Shown here: positions 25,890 to 33,948 of the stretch, one piece after another
Position numbering within the stretch: position 1 is the stretch's first letter
How the letters are laid out: each line of letters begins with the position of its first letter
Assembly (NCBI GenBank): GCA_017445405.1
Contig: JAFSUD010000046.1
Location: 1-37,493, forward strand
Origin: Synergistaceae bacterium
GTDB lineage: Bacteria; Synergistota; Synergistia; Synergistales; Aminobacteriaceae
Direction: 5' to 3'
DNA: 37,493 bases
Position numbers and translations under genes: made by a program
The notes under the pieces: generated by a model
The model's database searches: none
Seen by the model: only the letters and a program-made list of their open reading frames with translations
Told to the model about the DNA's origin: nothing

Positions 25890-26444
25890 ATGCTTTACGT
25901 GAAACTATTCTGGGAGTTCTTCCAGACGGGATTATTTGCAGTCGGCGGAGGAATGGCGACTCTCCCCTTCCTCTACAGCATTTCTGACAGGACGGGCTGG
26001 TACACCCACCAGCAGCTCGCAGACATGATAGCTGTCAGCGAGTCCACTCCCGGCGCAATAGGCGTGAACATGGCGACGTACTCGGGCTACATCACTGCAG
26101 GACTCTCCGGAGCACTGACATCTACGCTGGGGCTGATAACTCCGAGCATAATCGTGATTCTGTTAGTGGCTGCGTTCCTGAATGCCTTTCATGAGAACAA
26201 GTACGTTAATGCGGGCTTCTACGGTCTGCGTCCTGCAAGTTCGGCTATGATTACCGCAGCAGGAATAATTCTCGCGCGGGTAGTCTTCTTCGGAGGGAGC
26301 TTTGCTAATTCTGTCAAGCTGGATGCTGTTTGCCTAGCTGCAGCCCTTCTGCTCCTAACAAATGTCCTGAAGCCGACAAAGAAACTTCATCCTGTTATCT
26401 GGATATTCGTATCTGCAGCAATCGGGGTAATCTTCAAGTTCTGA
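25890..26444 (+). CDS. Chromate transporter, half-size protein B
   Basis: A 184-residue ChrA-family membrane protein, the likely partner of the 25070 product. It shares the signature region (FFQTGLFAVGGGMATLPFLY and VSESTPGAIGVNMATYSG) and has about five helices. GAGGAGG (25873-25879) sits 10 nt before the ATG. It is the last gene of the transpeptidase-chromate cluster. The two halves probably form an antiparallel heterodimer, as known for paired short ChrA proteins. Confidence 0.88.
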   Translation: MLYVKLFWEFFQTGLFAVGGGMATLPFLYSISDRTGWYTHQQLADMIAVSESTPGAIGVNMATYSGYITAGLSGALTSTLGLITPSIIVILLVAAFLNAFHENKYVNAGFYGLRPASSAMITAAGIILARVVFFGGSFANSVKLDAVCLAAALLLLTNVLKPTKKLHPVIWIFVSAAIGVIFKF

Positions 26445-26453
26445 GCAGAAAAA

Positions 26454-26489
26454 CGAGAGACCTCCGGGAAAAATCCTGAAGGCCTCTCG
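26454..26489 (-). terminator. Hairpin terminator between convergent genes
   Basis: CGAGAG (26454-26459) pairs with CTCTCG (26484-26489), with further pairing inward (CCT/AGG). Read on the minus strand the hairpin is followed by TTTTT, so it ends the sugar-kinase transcript; on the plus strand it lacks a T-tract. Confidence 0.75.
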
Positions 26490-26495
26490 CAATTA

Positions 26496-27548
26496 CTAAC
26501 GCTTGATGTCAAAGTTCATGTTCATCAGGCTTCGGATACTCTCCGCATCGTCTGTGATATTCCCGTCGCCCCTGATTGTGTGCTTGATTACGCTGCTCGC
26601 AACAGCAAAATTTACCGTGTCATCAGGACTATAGCCCTTCATCATTGCGTAGATTAACCCCGACGCAAAGGCATCACCGCCTCCGACTCTGTCAAGTATC
26701 GTGAACGTGAATAATTTGCTCTCGTAAGTTCTGCCGTCATACCACATAAACGCTTTCAGGCTGTTTTCGCTTCCTGAATGCGCATATCTCACATGCCGCG
26801 CAATACACTTCAGGTTAGGGTATCTCTCAGCGAACGCTCCGAACACTCCCGCCTGCTGCCCGTAATCAGGCTGGTAGGGTATACCGTCCTTCACGTCTCC
26901 CTTGCTGTGGTCGCTCTCGTCGCGCCATAGGTGATAAGGCTCGATCCCGAACAGTACATCGACATACGGCAGACACTTGGTGCAGAAATCCCGTGCTTTC
27001 TCCCAGCTCCATAGCGTGCTACGAAAATTTCCGTCAAAGCTCACCGTGAGTCCCCTGCGCTTTGCTGCCTCCATGATCCGCAGGGTGAAGTCCGCACATG
27101 ACTCAGAGAGTGCAGGAGTTATCCCGCTCATGTGAAGCCACGTGAACCCCCCTAGCAATTCATCAACATCAACGCGCGAGTAATCGTACTCGGTGAATGC
27201 GCTGTGTCTGCGGTCGTAAGTTACCTTGCTGGGCCTGATGCCGTAGCCTGTCTCGAGGTAGTACGTCCCGAGCCTGTGAGTCGGAGTCTCGTTTGCTGTG
27301 CTCATGATGACGGATGAACAGTGTACATCATTGCTGCGTAACATTCTGACTGCACTTTTGCCGAGCGAGTTATCGGGTACGACTGTGAAAAATGAGCTGT
27401 CAATCCCCAAGTTCGCAAGTGCAAGGGCGATATTAGCCTCACTTCCGCCGTAGCTTGCCTCAAAACTTGTTGCTGCACGTATCTTGTCATAGTTCGGGGG
27501 TGTGAGACGCAGCATTATTTCTCCTGCTGTGATAAATTTCTGTCCCAT
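26496..27548 (-). CDS. kdgK: 2-keto-3-deoxygluconate kinase (PfkB family)
   Basis: This enzyme would phosphorylate 2-keto-3-deoxygluconate to KDPG in the breakdown of uronic and sugar acids. The protein (350 residues) starts MGQKFITAGEIMLRL and has the ribokinase-fold markers YGGSEANIALALANLG and SFDGNFRSTLW. The C-terminal anion-hole/catalytic-base motif is RVGGGDAFASGL, with GGGD where many members have GAGD. The overall pattern best fits KDG kinases. The ATG at 27548 overlaps the upstream stop (TGATG), and AGAGGT lies six bases before it. No aldolase or transporter of the pathway is nearby. Another PfkB sugar substrate cannot be excluded. Confidence 0.85.
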   Translation of the reverse strand: MGQKFITAGEIMLRLTPPNYDKIRAATSFEASYGGSEANIALALANLGIDSSFFTVVPDNSLGKSAVRMLRSNDVHCSSVIMSTANETPTHRLGTYYLETGYGIRPSKVTYDRRHSAFTEYDYSRVDVDELLGGFTWLHMSGITPALSESCADFTLRIMEAAKRRGLTVSFDGNFRSTLWSWEKARDFCTKCLPYVDVLFGIEPYHLWRDESDHSKGDVKDGIPYQPDYGQQAGVFGAFAERYPNLKCIARHVRYAHSGSENSLKAFMWYDGRTYESKLFTFTILDRVGGGDAFASGLIYAMMKGYSPDDTVNFAVASSVIKHTIRGDGNITDDAESIRSLMNMNFDIKR

Positions 27549-28711
27549 CACTGTAACCTCTGATAAGTTATCGCACTGCCGTTCTGGAACTTCATTGTCA
27601 GCGTCTGCCCTGACCCGTCAAGCTCAAGTTCCGCCGTGAAGTTTACTCCGTGATTGTTCGTGCCGGTTATTGTATTCCCGTCAATCCGGATAACTCCCAT
27701 TTCTGAGGGCTGGCCGTTTATCCACCCGAAATATTGATTGCCCTTGAACTGCGTAACCCACTGCTGATTGTTCACGTATGCTCCCCATACTCCCTCGATG
27801 TTCACCGGAGGCTTGGGAATGTTCACGCTCGGCATCTCTGGAAACTCTGTCGGCATCTCGGAAGTCTGAGTCTCAGGCGGAGTGAAGGTCGGCTTTGTCG
27901 TCTTTGGCTTGGCCGGAGTGAATACTGGAGCAGAGGGCTTCTCCGGAGCTGCGGGCTTCTCCTCAGAGCGCGTGAAAATTTCTGCTGTCATGTCCTCGTC
28001 CGTCATGAACGTAATCACTAGCGCATTGCTTTCTGGATTCAGGGCGGCATAGAGGGGCTGCCTTGTGCCGTCATTGCGGGTAATCACTATTCTGTTATCC
28101 GACACAATATATCTCCCGATTGTCTGGCCGTTAATCTTGGCCTGGCCGTCAGGAGAAAATGTGTAGCTCGTCCCGCTCGTGCCCTTCCATGTTCCCGAGT
28201 ACCAGCCTTCAGGAAACCACGACTCATTAAGCGGGTACATGTAGCGGATCTCTCCTGTCTCTGTTGAGCCGAGAAGCCAGATGTGTTTTGTGCCGTCAGA
28301 CATTACGACTGCGAAGTCTTCGGTTATCATCTCATACTCTCCGTCGTCCTCAGCGTAAGTTCTGAGAATCGGGACAGGTCCGGCCAAGTCAAGAGCCATG
28401 TACATAGGGTAGAGTTCATCGTCTCCCCACATGTCAGCGTTGACGGAGTAAGTGTTCTGCTGGGGATTGAGAGACATTATCTCGACGATTAGGTTAGTCG
28501 GAGCGAGAATCTTCTGGCCTCCTGTGCGCTGGCTGACTTCCTTAGTGTGCATGTAGCGGCCGGGTAAGAGTCCGGGGCCGGTCTGCTTTGTGGCCTCGAC
28601 GTAGGGAGCGATTCTCTGATCCGAGAGTGCCTGCTGAACAGTTACGGCAGCAAACGCGCCTGAAGCCATGAGTGCGGATAACATTATTGCGGATATAATT
28701 TTTCTGGTCAT
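27548..28711 (-). CDS. Exported protein of unknown function upstream of kdgK
   Basis: A 387-residue secreted or periplasmic protein with a signal peptide (MTRKIISAIMLSALMASGAFA). An N-terminal beta-rich domain of about 240 residues has segments like WFPEGWYSGTWKGTSGTSYT, resembling small lipocalin-like 'amount of substance' domains. A Pro/Thr/Lys-rich linker follows (EKPAAPEKPSAPVF), then a C-terminal beta domain starting IEGVWGAYVNNQQWVTQ. I do not recognise a named family. GGAGGTG (28723-28729) is well placed for the ATG at 28711, so longer upstream frames are not used. It overlaps kdgK, implying one operon. Confidence 0.75.
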   Translation of the reverse strand: MTRKIISAIMLSALMASGAFAAVTVQQALSDQRIAPYVEATKQTGPGLLPGRYMHTKEVSQRTGGQKILAPTNLIVEIMSLNPQQNTYSVNADMWGDDELYPMYMALDLAGPVPILRTYAEDDGEYEMITEDFAVVMSDGTKHIWLLGSTETGEIRYMYPLNESWFPEGWYSGTWKGTSGTSYTFSPDGQAKINGQTIGRYIVSDNRIVITRNDGTRQPLYAALNPESNALVITFMTDEDMTAEIFTRSEEKPAAPEKPSAPVFTPAKPKTTKPTFTPPETQTSEMPTEFPEMPSVNIPKPPVNIEGVWGAYVNNQQWVTQFKGNQYFGWINGQPSEMGVIRIDGNTITGTNNHGVNFTAELELDGSGQTLTMKFQNGSAITYQRLQ

Positions 28712-28757
28712 TGTTGAAATTGCACCTCCATAAAATATTTCGTGATGCCGTAATTTT

Positions 28758-28780
28758 AGTATATAGTTAAGCACAGTGCT
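28758..28780 (-). promoter_or_regulatory. Putative promoter with adjoining palindrome
   Basis: On the minus strand a TATACT (28758-28763) lies about 50 bases before the exported-protein start. Just upstream is a perfect short palindrome AGCAC-A-GTGCT (28770-28780), which could be an operator half-site pair. No good -35 is seen. Confidence 0.3.
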
Positions 28781-29402
28781 ATCATTATTACTCTGGAGGC
28801 TGTCTAAGGTGCGGACATAGCGACATCAACGTACTACCAACATCTATAACAAATTAGCGAGGTGTATTCAGCATGTTGATTCCTCCCCAGTAAGTATTTA
28901 CGGCATGTAGTTATTCTTCTGGTGTGCATCACAGCAAACACTTCTTCAGCGCAAGCATTATCAATCTCCCAAGCAGTCAGGACTACCAACAAAATAAATG
29001 AAGACTTAGGCACTCTCATAGCATGAAAACCGCTTTATCTCGTCCTCGCAGCAGACGAAAAGCTCCGCAAAAGTCGCATTGATGTTCGGGCAGCGATGAG
29101 TAACACAAAAACTCCATAGCGCAACGGAGTAGCAGAGACTCGGACTCCAGTTCCGGCGGCTTCTGACTCTCATGACTCAGAGACACACGAAGGCGTGAGG
29201 CCAGGAGCAGAGATGAAGCGGCTTGCGTTCCAGGATTCCGGTGATGGCCGTGATGAGGAGACGGCGGAGTTTTTCGGCGATGAAGGCCAAGAAATTACGG
29301 GAGTACAGAGAGCAGGAGAGTTACAGTTTCTGTGTGGCTGAATGCTGGGAGAGTGTATAATCCTGTCATAGCCGTAAGACGTTAGAGAGGTAAATCTATG
29401 AC
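28781..29402. other. Long gap without a recognisable gene
   Basis: About 620 bases lie between divergent genes. I see no ORF with a recognisable domain. The right-hand part (about 29100-29330) is G+C-rich with short open stretches on both strands that could be remains of a decayed coding region. A TATAAT at 29356-29361 and GAGAGG at 29385-29390 serve the 29403 gene. Confidence 0.5.
29356..29361 (+). promoter_or_regulatory. -10 element upstream of NTF2-like gene
   Basis: A perfect TATAAT lies 41 bases before the ATG. No clear -35 hexamer at 16-18 bases. Confidence 0.4.
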
Positions 29403-29831
29403 ATGAGAAAATTTCTCTGCACTCTGATATTCACACTCACATTCACAGCAGGAGGCCAAGCAATGAACGACGAAGCAGCAATCACTAACCTTTACCGCGA
29501 AATGTACAGCGCAATGATTCGCAAGGACGAGGCACAGCTAGCACAGATACTTCATGATGATTTCGTGTTAGTCCACATGACAGGAATGCATCAGGCCAAG
29601 AACGAATACATTAACGCGATAACTGACGGAGTGCTGAACTACTACACTGAGGACACGGAGAACGTAATTATCTCAGTAAGCGGCGACAGAGCAAAACTCA
29701 CAGGCCAGAGCAAGGTGAACGCGGCAGTGTTCGGAGGAGGAAGGCATACATGGAGACTGCAGCTAGATATTGCACTCGTGAAGAATGGTGATAACTGGCA
29801 GATGACCCGTGCAGAAGCATCAACATACTAG
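29403..29831 (+). CDS. Exported NTF2-like (SnoaL/DUF4440-type) protein
   Basis: A 142-residue protein with a signal peptide ending GGQA and a single NTF2-like cone fold. Typical markers are the N-terminal helix pattern ITNLYREMYSAMIRKDEAQL, then LHDDFVLVHMTG and the terminal strand pair LQLDIALVKNGDNWQMTRAE. Such domains bind small ligands or catalyse simple reactions; no catalytic residues can be assigned. It is a single gene, convergent with the ADP-ribosylglycohydrolase genes. Confidence 0.8.
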   Translation: MRKFLCTLIFTLTFTAGGQAMNDEAAITNLYREMYSAMIRKDEAQLAQILHDDFVLVHMTGMHQAKNEYINAITDGVLNYYTEDTENVIISVSGDRAKLTGQSKVNAAVFGGGRHTWRLQLDIALVKNGDNWQMTRAEASTY

Positions 29832-29836
29832 AAAAA

Positions 29837-29861
29837 CGGGAGACCATTAATCGGCCTCCCG
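29837..29861 (-). terminator. Hairpin terminator between convergent genes
   Basis: CGGGAG (29837-29842) pairs with CTCCCG (29856-29861). On the minus strand it is followed by TTTTTCT, matching an intrinsic terminator for the glycohydrolase operon; on the plus strand it is followed only by GAAAATTT. Confidence 0.75.
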
Positions 29862-29867
29862 GAAAAT

Positions 29868-30695
29868 TTACGCTCTCCACTGTTCCCACTTATTGAGCAA
29901 ATCTGCGAGATCTTGGCCGAGCCTTACGAGTTTAGGCATCACCAAGTCCGTAATCTCATCAGGAATCCCGTAATACCCTTCAGCGATTGAGCATGATATA
30001 GCCGTGAGAGTATCGCTGTCTCCGCTCAATGACACCGCACATCTCGCAACATCCTCAAAGTCTTTTCCTTCAAGAAACGCTGTGATTGCTTCGGGGACTG
30101 TCTCCTGACACGACTCAACGTGATAGTAATTCGGCCTTATCTCGTCAAGAGTCCTGCTCAGATCGTAGCCGTACCTGTTCACGACGTAATCCCGGATCTC
30201 CTGCTTGCTCTTGCCTGTGCGTGCTAAGAAAATTGCTCCTGCTGTGGCCTGCGCTCCCTTGATGCCCTCAGGGTGATTGTGAGTGATTCTCGCACTGACT
30301 GCTGCGAACTTCTCGACATCATCCAGAGTGTCAAACGCCCACGCTACTGGGGAGACTCTCATCGCCGAGCCGTTACCGTAACTGTTGTAGGGCTGAGACT
30401 CATTGTGCAGCAGCCAGTACTTGAATCTCCCGCCGTAACCAGCATCTGGGTATTCATTCCCGAGACGGCGGAACGATGCAGCAATACTCCTATCTAGTGC
30501 TTCCTCACTGACAGCTTGTCCGCGAACGGGTATAGCGTTCATGATTCCTTCAGCCACAGCGAGAGTAAGCACAGAGTCATCAGTTGCGTATGACCGTCTG
30601 GACACTAACGGAAATTGCTTGCTGTGAGCCTCTTCACGGTTAAAGTCGAACTCGAACGGACTCCCTATCACGTCTCCGACAATTGCGCCTAACAT
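29868..30695 (-). CDS. ADP-ribosylglycohydrolase family protein (copy 1)
   Basis: This family removes ADP-ribose from proteins or small molecules using two magnesium ions (DraG/ARH fold). The 275-residue protein has the metal-binding motifs MLGAIVGDVIGSPFEF at the N terminus, ATDDSVLTLAV near residue 38 and LSGDSDTLTA near 225. SYGNGSAMRVSPVAWAF fits the ligand-loop region. GGAGGAG precedes the ATG by about nine bases. It is the last gene of a three-gene operon with a paralog (two-base gap) and a DUF362 protein. The target is unknown. Confidence 0.9.
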   Translation of the reverse strand: MLGAIVGDVIGSPFEFDFNREEAHSKQFPLVSRRSYATDDSVLTLAVAEGIMNAIPVRGQAVSEEALDRSIAASFRRLGNEYPDAGYGGRFKYWLLHNESQPYNSYGNGSAMRVSPVAWAFDTLDDVEKFAAVSARITHNHPEGIKGAQATAGAIFLARTGKSKQEIRDYVVNRYGYDLSRTLDEIRPNYYHVESCQETVPEAITAFLEGKDFEDVARCAVSLSGDSDTLTAISCSIAEGYYGIPDEITDLVMPKLVRLGQDLADLLNKWEQWRA

Positions 30696-30697
30696 GT

Positions 30698-31525
30698 TTA
30701 CTCATCTCCTCCTGCTAACCAAGTGTACCATCGCTCGAGCAAGTCCTGCAGTCTGCCGTCGAGCCTGATAATAACTTCGCGGGCTGTCTCCTCAGGAACG
30801 CCTCCGTAAAATGCCTCTGCTATTCCTCCAGCAATGCACGCTATTGTGTCAGAGTCTCCTCCTATTGATACAGCTTTGCGCACTGCGTCTTCATAGCCTG
30901 TGCTCTCAAGAAATGCCGTTATTGCTTCTGGAACACTCCCCTGACATGTCGCGTCAAACTTGTAGCCCGACCGTATCTCATCAAGCGTGCGCGTAAGGTC
31001 ATAACCGTATTTCTCGCTGATGTACTCGCAGATTTGAGCCTTAGTGTTTCCTGCGTTCGCTAAGAAGATTGCTGATGCTGTAGCCTGTGCTCCCTTTATG
31101 CCTTCGGGGTGGTTGTGGCTGACCATTGCAGAAAGCCCCGCAAATTTCTCCGCAGTCTCGATGTCATCAAATGCCCACGCGACAGGAGAGACTCTCATTG
31201 CCGAGCCGTTGCCGCAGCTGCCGTAAGGAGTTCTCTGGTAATGAGCCAGCCATAACACGAACTTTGAGCCGTAGCCTGCATGAGGGTAAGCATGTCCAAG
31301 CTCGTGCATCGAGTCAATTACTGCCTCAGCAAACACGTTTTCATCAGGAATCATTCCGCGCTCTGGAATAGTCTTCAGGATGGCATCAGCTATTGCGAAC
31401 GTCATAACTGTATCGTCCGTGAACCGTGAACGTTCGCTGAATAACGGAAAATCTGTCGTCTTGATGTTATTCCTGTTGAACTCGTAGGGACTCCCGATAA
31501 TGTCCCCTGCTATTGCGCCGAGCAT
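30698..31525 (-). CDS. ADP-ribosylglycohydrolase family protein (copy 2)
   Basis: A paralog of the previous gene with the same length (275 residues). Its metal-site motifs are MLGAIAGDIIGSPYEF, FTDDTVMTFAI and IGGDSDTIACI, all acidic ligands intact. CGNGSAMRVSPVAWAF matches the copy 1 ligand loop. The two share long identical stretches (SHNHPEGIKGAQATASAIFL-like) but differ elsewhere, so this is an old tandem duplication. It starts three bases after the DUF362 stop and ends two bases before copy 1. Retention of both active sites suggests different substrates or dosage. Confidence 0.9.
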   Translation of the reverse strand: MLGAIAGDIIGSPYEFNRNNIKTTDFPLFSERSRFTDDTVMTFAIADAILKTIPERGMIPDENVFAEAVIDSMHELGHAYPHAGYGSKFVLWLAHYQRTPYGSCGNGSAMRVSPVAWAFDDIETAEKFAGLSAMVSHNHPEGIKGAQATASAIFLANAGNTKAQICEYISEKYGYDLTRTLDEIRSGYKFDATCQGSVPEAITAFLESTGYEDAVRKAVSIGGDSDTIACIAGGIAEAFYGGVPEETAREVIIRLDGRLQDLLERWYTWLAGGDE

Positions 31526-31528
31526 GAT

Positions 31529-32515
31529 TTAGCCCTCGAAAGGCTTCACGTGCTTCACTGCCTCAGCCTGCGTGATTTCTGCGCCGCCGTTGTCAATGTC
31601 TATGAGCTTGTAGCGGGAGCTGCCCATGCCGAGTTCGTTCATGTATGTGAGCTGACGGAGGCCGTGCCGTGTGGTGATGCGTTCTACGAGTGCGTGATTG
31701 TACTTGTCCGGCATTGCGAAGACGAGATCGACGCTTGCCCAGTCGATAGCTGCGATGTCAAGGGATGCCAAGATGCCGACGTTGGGAGTAACTACAGGCT
31801 CTGCAGCAACGCCCTCACAGTCGCAGGATACTGACATGTTGCGCATTACGTTGATGAAGGCGATATGAGGCGCAAAGTGGTCAACAGTAGCCTTTGAGGA
31901 CTCGGCCATGCGTTCCATGAGTTCCTCGCTGTTGATGTCCCACTGGTTGGGCTGGCCGGGTGTCGTGTGAATCATAGCTTTGCCGATTCTGCCGTCTGCG
32001 CAGCCGATGCCGATGTTCTTGTTAGAGCCTCCGAAGCCTCCCATTAAGTGACCCTTGAAGTGCGTGAGGACGAGGAGAGAGTCGAAGTCGAGCATACCTT
32101 TTCCGACCGACATTTCAGTAAAGTAATGTCCGCCTTTGACGGGGAGCATGGTAGTTCCGTGTTCGTCCATGATGTCGACGGGAGCGAATGTCCAGCCGTT
32201 GAGCTTGATGGTGTCGCGGTGCTTTGCTGTGGTATAACGTCCGCCTTCGTAGTATGCGTTGGTCTCGACGATGTGTGCGGAGGGGAGCTTCTCAGAGATT
32301 AAGTCTTTGACCCAGGGTCTGGGGATGATGTTTGGGCCGTTGGGTTCGCCGGTGTGGAGCTTGATTGCGACTTTGCCGGTGAGAGCCTGAGCTATGCGGG
32401 CGAAAATTTTTCTGAGGCCTTCTGATGATAAGTCCCGTGTGAAATAGACTGCTGACTCCTGACCTTTACGTTCTGAGAAAGGTACGTAGATATTGCCGTT
32501 GCTGGCTAGTGCCAT
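31529..32515 (-). CDS. DUF362 domain protein
   Basis: A 328-residue cytoplasmic protein of the DUF362 family, recognisable from AIKLHTGEPNGPNIIPRPWV, THFKGHLMGGFGGSNKNIGI and SCDCEGVAAEPVVTPNVGIL. Many relatives carry a C-terminal 2[4Fe-4S] ferredoxin domain; this one does not. The family is widespread in anaerobes and its biochemical role is not settled. AGGAGG lies about eight bases before the ATG. It heads an operon with two ADP-ribosylglycohydrolases and lies 73 bases downstream of tRNA-Arg on the same strand. Confidence 0.88.
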   Translation of the reverse strand: MALASNGNIYVPFSERKGQESAVYFTRDLSSEGLRKIFARIAQALTGKVAIKLHTGEPNGPNIIPRPWVKDLISEKLPSAHIVETNAYYEGGRYTTAKHRDTIKLNGWTFAPVDIMDEHGTTMLPVKGGHYFTEMSVGKGMLDFDSLLVLTHFKGHLMGGFGGSNKNIGIGCADGRIGKAMIHTTPGQPNQWDINSEELMERMAESSKATVDHFAPHIAFINVMRNMSVSCDCEGVAAEPVVTPNVGILASLDIAAIDWASVDLVFAMPDKYNHALVERITTRHGLRQLTYMNELGMGSSRYKLIDIDNGGAEITQAEAVKHVKPFEG

Positions 32516-32588
32516 TATGTTTAGTCCTCCTGTTGGTGTGAATGTTTGGTGTGTAAGTTATTTTAGCATGACGCTGAAGGTTAAGAAG

Positions 32589-32664
32589 TGGCGCGCCTGA
32601 GGAGATTCGAACTCCTGACCTTCGGCTCCGGAGGCCGACGCTCTATCCGCTGAGCTACAGGCGC
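32589..32664 (-). tRNA. tRNA-Arg (anticodon CCG)
   Basis: The minus strand folds as a full cloverleaf. The acceptor GCGCCTG pairs with CAGGCGC, the D arm is GCTC-AGCGGATA-GAGC, the anticodon arm is TCGGC-CTCCGGA-GCCGA and the T arm is AGGAG-TTCGAAT-CTCCT. The discriminator is G and the CCA is encoded (32589-32591). The anticodon-loop centre reads CCG, which decodes CGG arginine. Confidence 0.97.
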
Positions 32665-32673
32665 AGTAAGTGA

Positions 32674-32679
32674 ATTATA
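32674..32679 (-). promoter_or_regulatory. -10 element of tRNA-Arg
   Basis: On the minus strand TATAAT lies ten bases before the tRNA 5' end, the expected distance for a stable-RNA promoter. The -35 is weak. Confidence 0.5.
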
Positions 32680-32684
32680 GCACA

Positions 32685-32693
32685 TGGTATAAT
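32685..32693 (+). promoter_or_regulatory. Extended -10 promoter of glycosyltransferase gene
   Basis: TGGTATAAT (TGN plus a perfect -10 at 32688-32693) points rightward toward the family 10 glycosyltransferase. It is back to back with the tRNA promoter. Confidence 0.5.
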
Positions 32694-32732
32694 TGACGAA
32701 AATTTTTCACGAAGGAGTTTGACTGAGTAGCA

Positions 32733-33908
32733 ATGGCTGTGTATAATACCACACCACACCACACCACACCAGAATTATTGCCTCAATACAGAGTCGCGTT
32801 TTTATGGAGGGAGCGGGGCTTTTTCTTTCTGAAGGATGACACTGATTATTACGGCGATCCTATCAGCAAAATAGCAGACATAATGCGTCTGAAGGATAAG
32901 GACTTCATAAGCAGGCTGGTATACGATGAAGAAAATCCGGACTATATTATTGCCACAAACTGGTGCTTTACAGATTATGACGAGTGCAAGAAATTCAGGC
33001 ATTACTTATCCACAAAAAACGACAGGATATTTATCTATTTCACATATGAAGCTATAGAGCCTGATCTTAATTTCTGTGATTATGCCTTCACTTGGGATCC
33101 TGACCTCAAATGCGGAGACAGGATAATACGTAACTTCTCCTACATGTTCGATGAGATAAGCGGTGCTCCCTTCAAGAATGACCTTACACTTGAAGAGGCC
33201 CGCAAAATTCTTGAGAGCAAACCTGATTTCTGCAGTTTCCTGTACTCTCATGCTCAAGAACCAAGAGACTCATTCTTTCACCTTCTCTCACGGTATAAGC
33301 CTGTAACTTCATCAGGCCCCCACCTCAATAACACGGGCAAACGCTCAACGCGTGAAGATAAGGACTGGTATTCTCTCAGCGTAGACTTGAAGAGCGGACA
33401 CAAATTCAGCATCGCGATGGAGAACAATGTATTCAGAGGCTACACTTCTGAGAAAATAGTCAGCTCACTTCGTGCACATACTGTCCCGATTTACTGGGGA
33501 GACCCGTTAGTTGCAGATTACATCAACCCCAAAGCGTTCATCAATTGCGGAGATTATTCATCATTTGAAGAAGTTGTAGAGCGCGTGAAGGAGATTGATA
33601 ATAATGATGAACTGTGGCTTGACATGGTAACCCAGCCGTGGCAGACGGAAGAGCAGTACGCTAGAACTGTTCAGGAAGCAGAAGACTACGATAAATTTAT
33701 ACGGCACATTTTTTCACAGGATATTGCGGCGGCCAGAAGAAGAAGTGCTGGACGAGGCGATGTAGTTTTTCTGCGGGACGGCTTTACCGGCTACATAGGC
33801 AAGTTTCCTTCATTGCTTTCGTTCCTGCTGCTGAAGGTAAAGCGTGCAATAATGAACGGAGACTTTATGCTGAAGCTGCGTAAACTCCTGCACATAGCAT
33901 ATAATTAA
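32733..33908 (+). CDS. Family 10 glycosyltransferase (alpha-1,3-fucosyltransferase-like)
   Basis: This family transfers fucose (or a related sugar) from GDP-sugar to a glycan. The 391-residue protein has the GT10 signature near residues 222-262 (FSIAMENNVFRGYTSEKIV, then VPIYWGDPLVADYINPKAF) and an N-terminal acceptor domain from YRVAFLW onward. There is no signal peptide; the C terminus is hydrophobic/basic and may touch the membrane. The frame starts at ATG 32733, and codons 6-13 consist of a CCACA repeat, so changes in copy number would shift the frame. The gene looks richer in A+T than its neighbours and is monocistronic, which suggests transfer. AAGGAG lies 15 nt before the ATG. Confidence 0.85.
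   Translation: MAVYNTTPHHTTPELLPQYRVAFLWRERGFFFLKDDTDYYGDPISKIADIMRLKDKDFISRLVYDEENPDYIIATNWCFTDYDECKKFRHYLSTKNDRIFIYFTYEAIEPDLNFCDYAFTWDPDLKCGDRIIRNFSYMFDEISGAPFKNDLTLEEARKILESKPDFCSFLYSHAQEPRDSFFHLLSRYKPVTSSGPHLNNTGKRSTREDKDWYSLSVDLKSGHKFSIAMENNVFRGYTSEKIVSSLRAHTVPIYWGDPLVADYINPKAFINCGDYSSFEEVVERVKEIDNNDELWLDMVTQPWQTEEQYARTVQEAEDYDKFIRHIFSQDIAAARRRSAGRGDVVFLRDGFTGYIGKFPSLLSFLLLKVKRAIMNGDFMLKLRKLLHIAYN
32749..32771 (+). repeat. CCACA pentanucleotide repeat in coding start
   Basis: Four full CCACA units plus CCA lie inside the first codons of the glycosyltransferase. With four units the frame is open. By hand translation, three units give a stop at GGA TGA and five units a stop at TTC TGA, both within about 35 codons. 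This is the arrangement of a contingency (phase-variation) tract. Confidence 0.85.
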
Positions 33909-33909
33909 C

Positions 33910-33940
33910 AGCCCTTCCCGTTTCTGCAGGAGGGGCTTTA
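33910..33940 (+). terminator. Terminator of glycosyltransferase gene
   Basis: AGCCCTTCC (33910-33918) pairs with GGAGGGGCT (33929-33937), with one G-U wobble, followed by TTATGTTT. It lies just after the stop and before the convergent antiporter gene. Confidence 0.65.
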
Positions 33941-33948
33941 TGTTTACT

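Noticed and set aside
28834..29019. A 61-codon minus-strand frame with a hydrophobic N terminus
   Set aside because: No ribosome-binding site and no recognisable domain; composition is not convincing.
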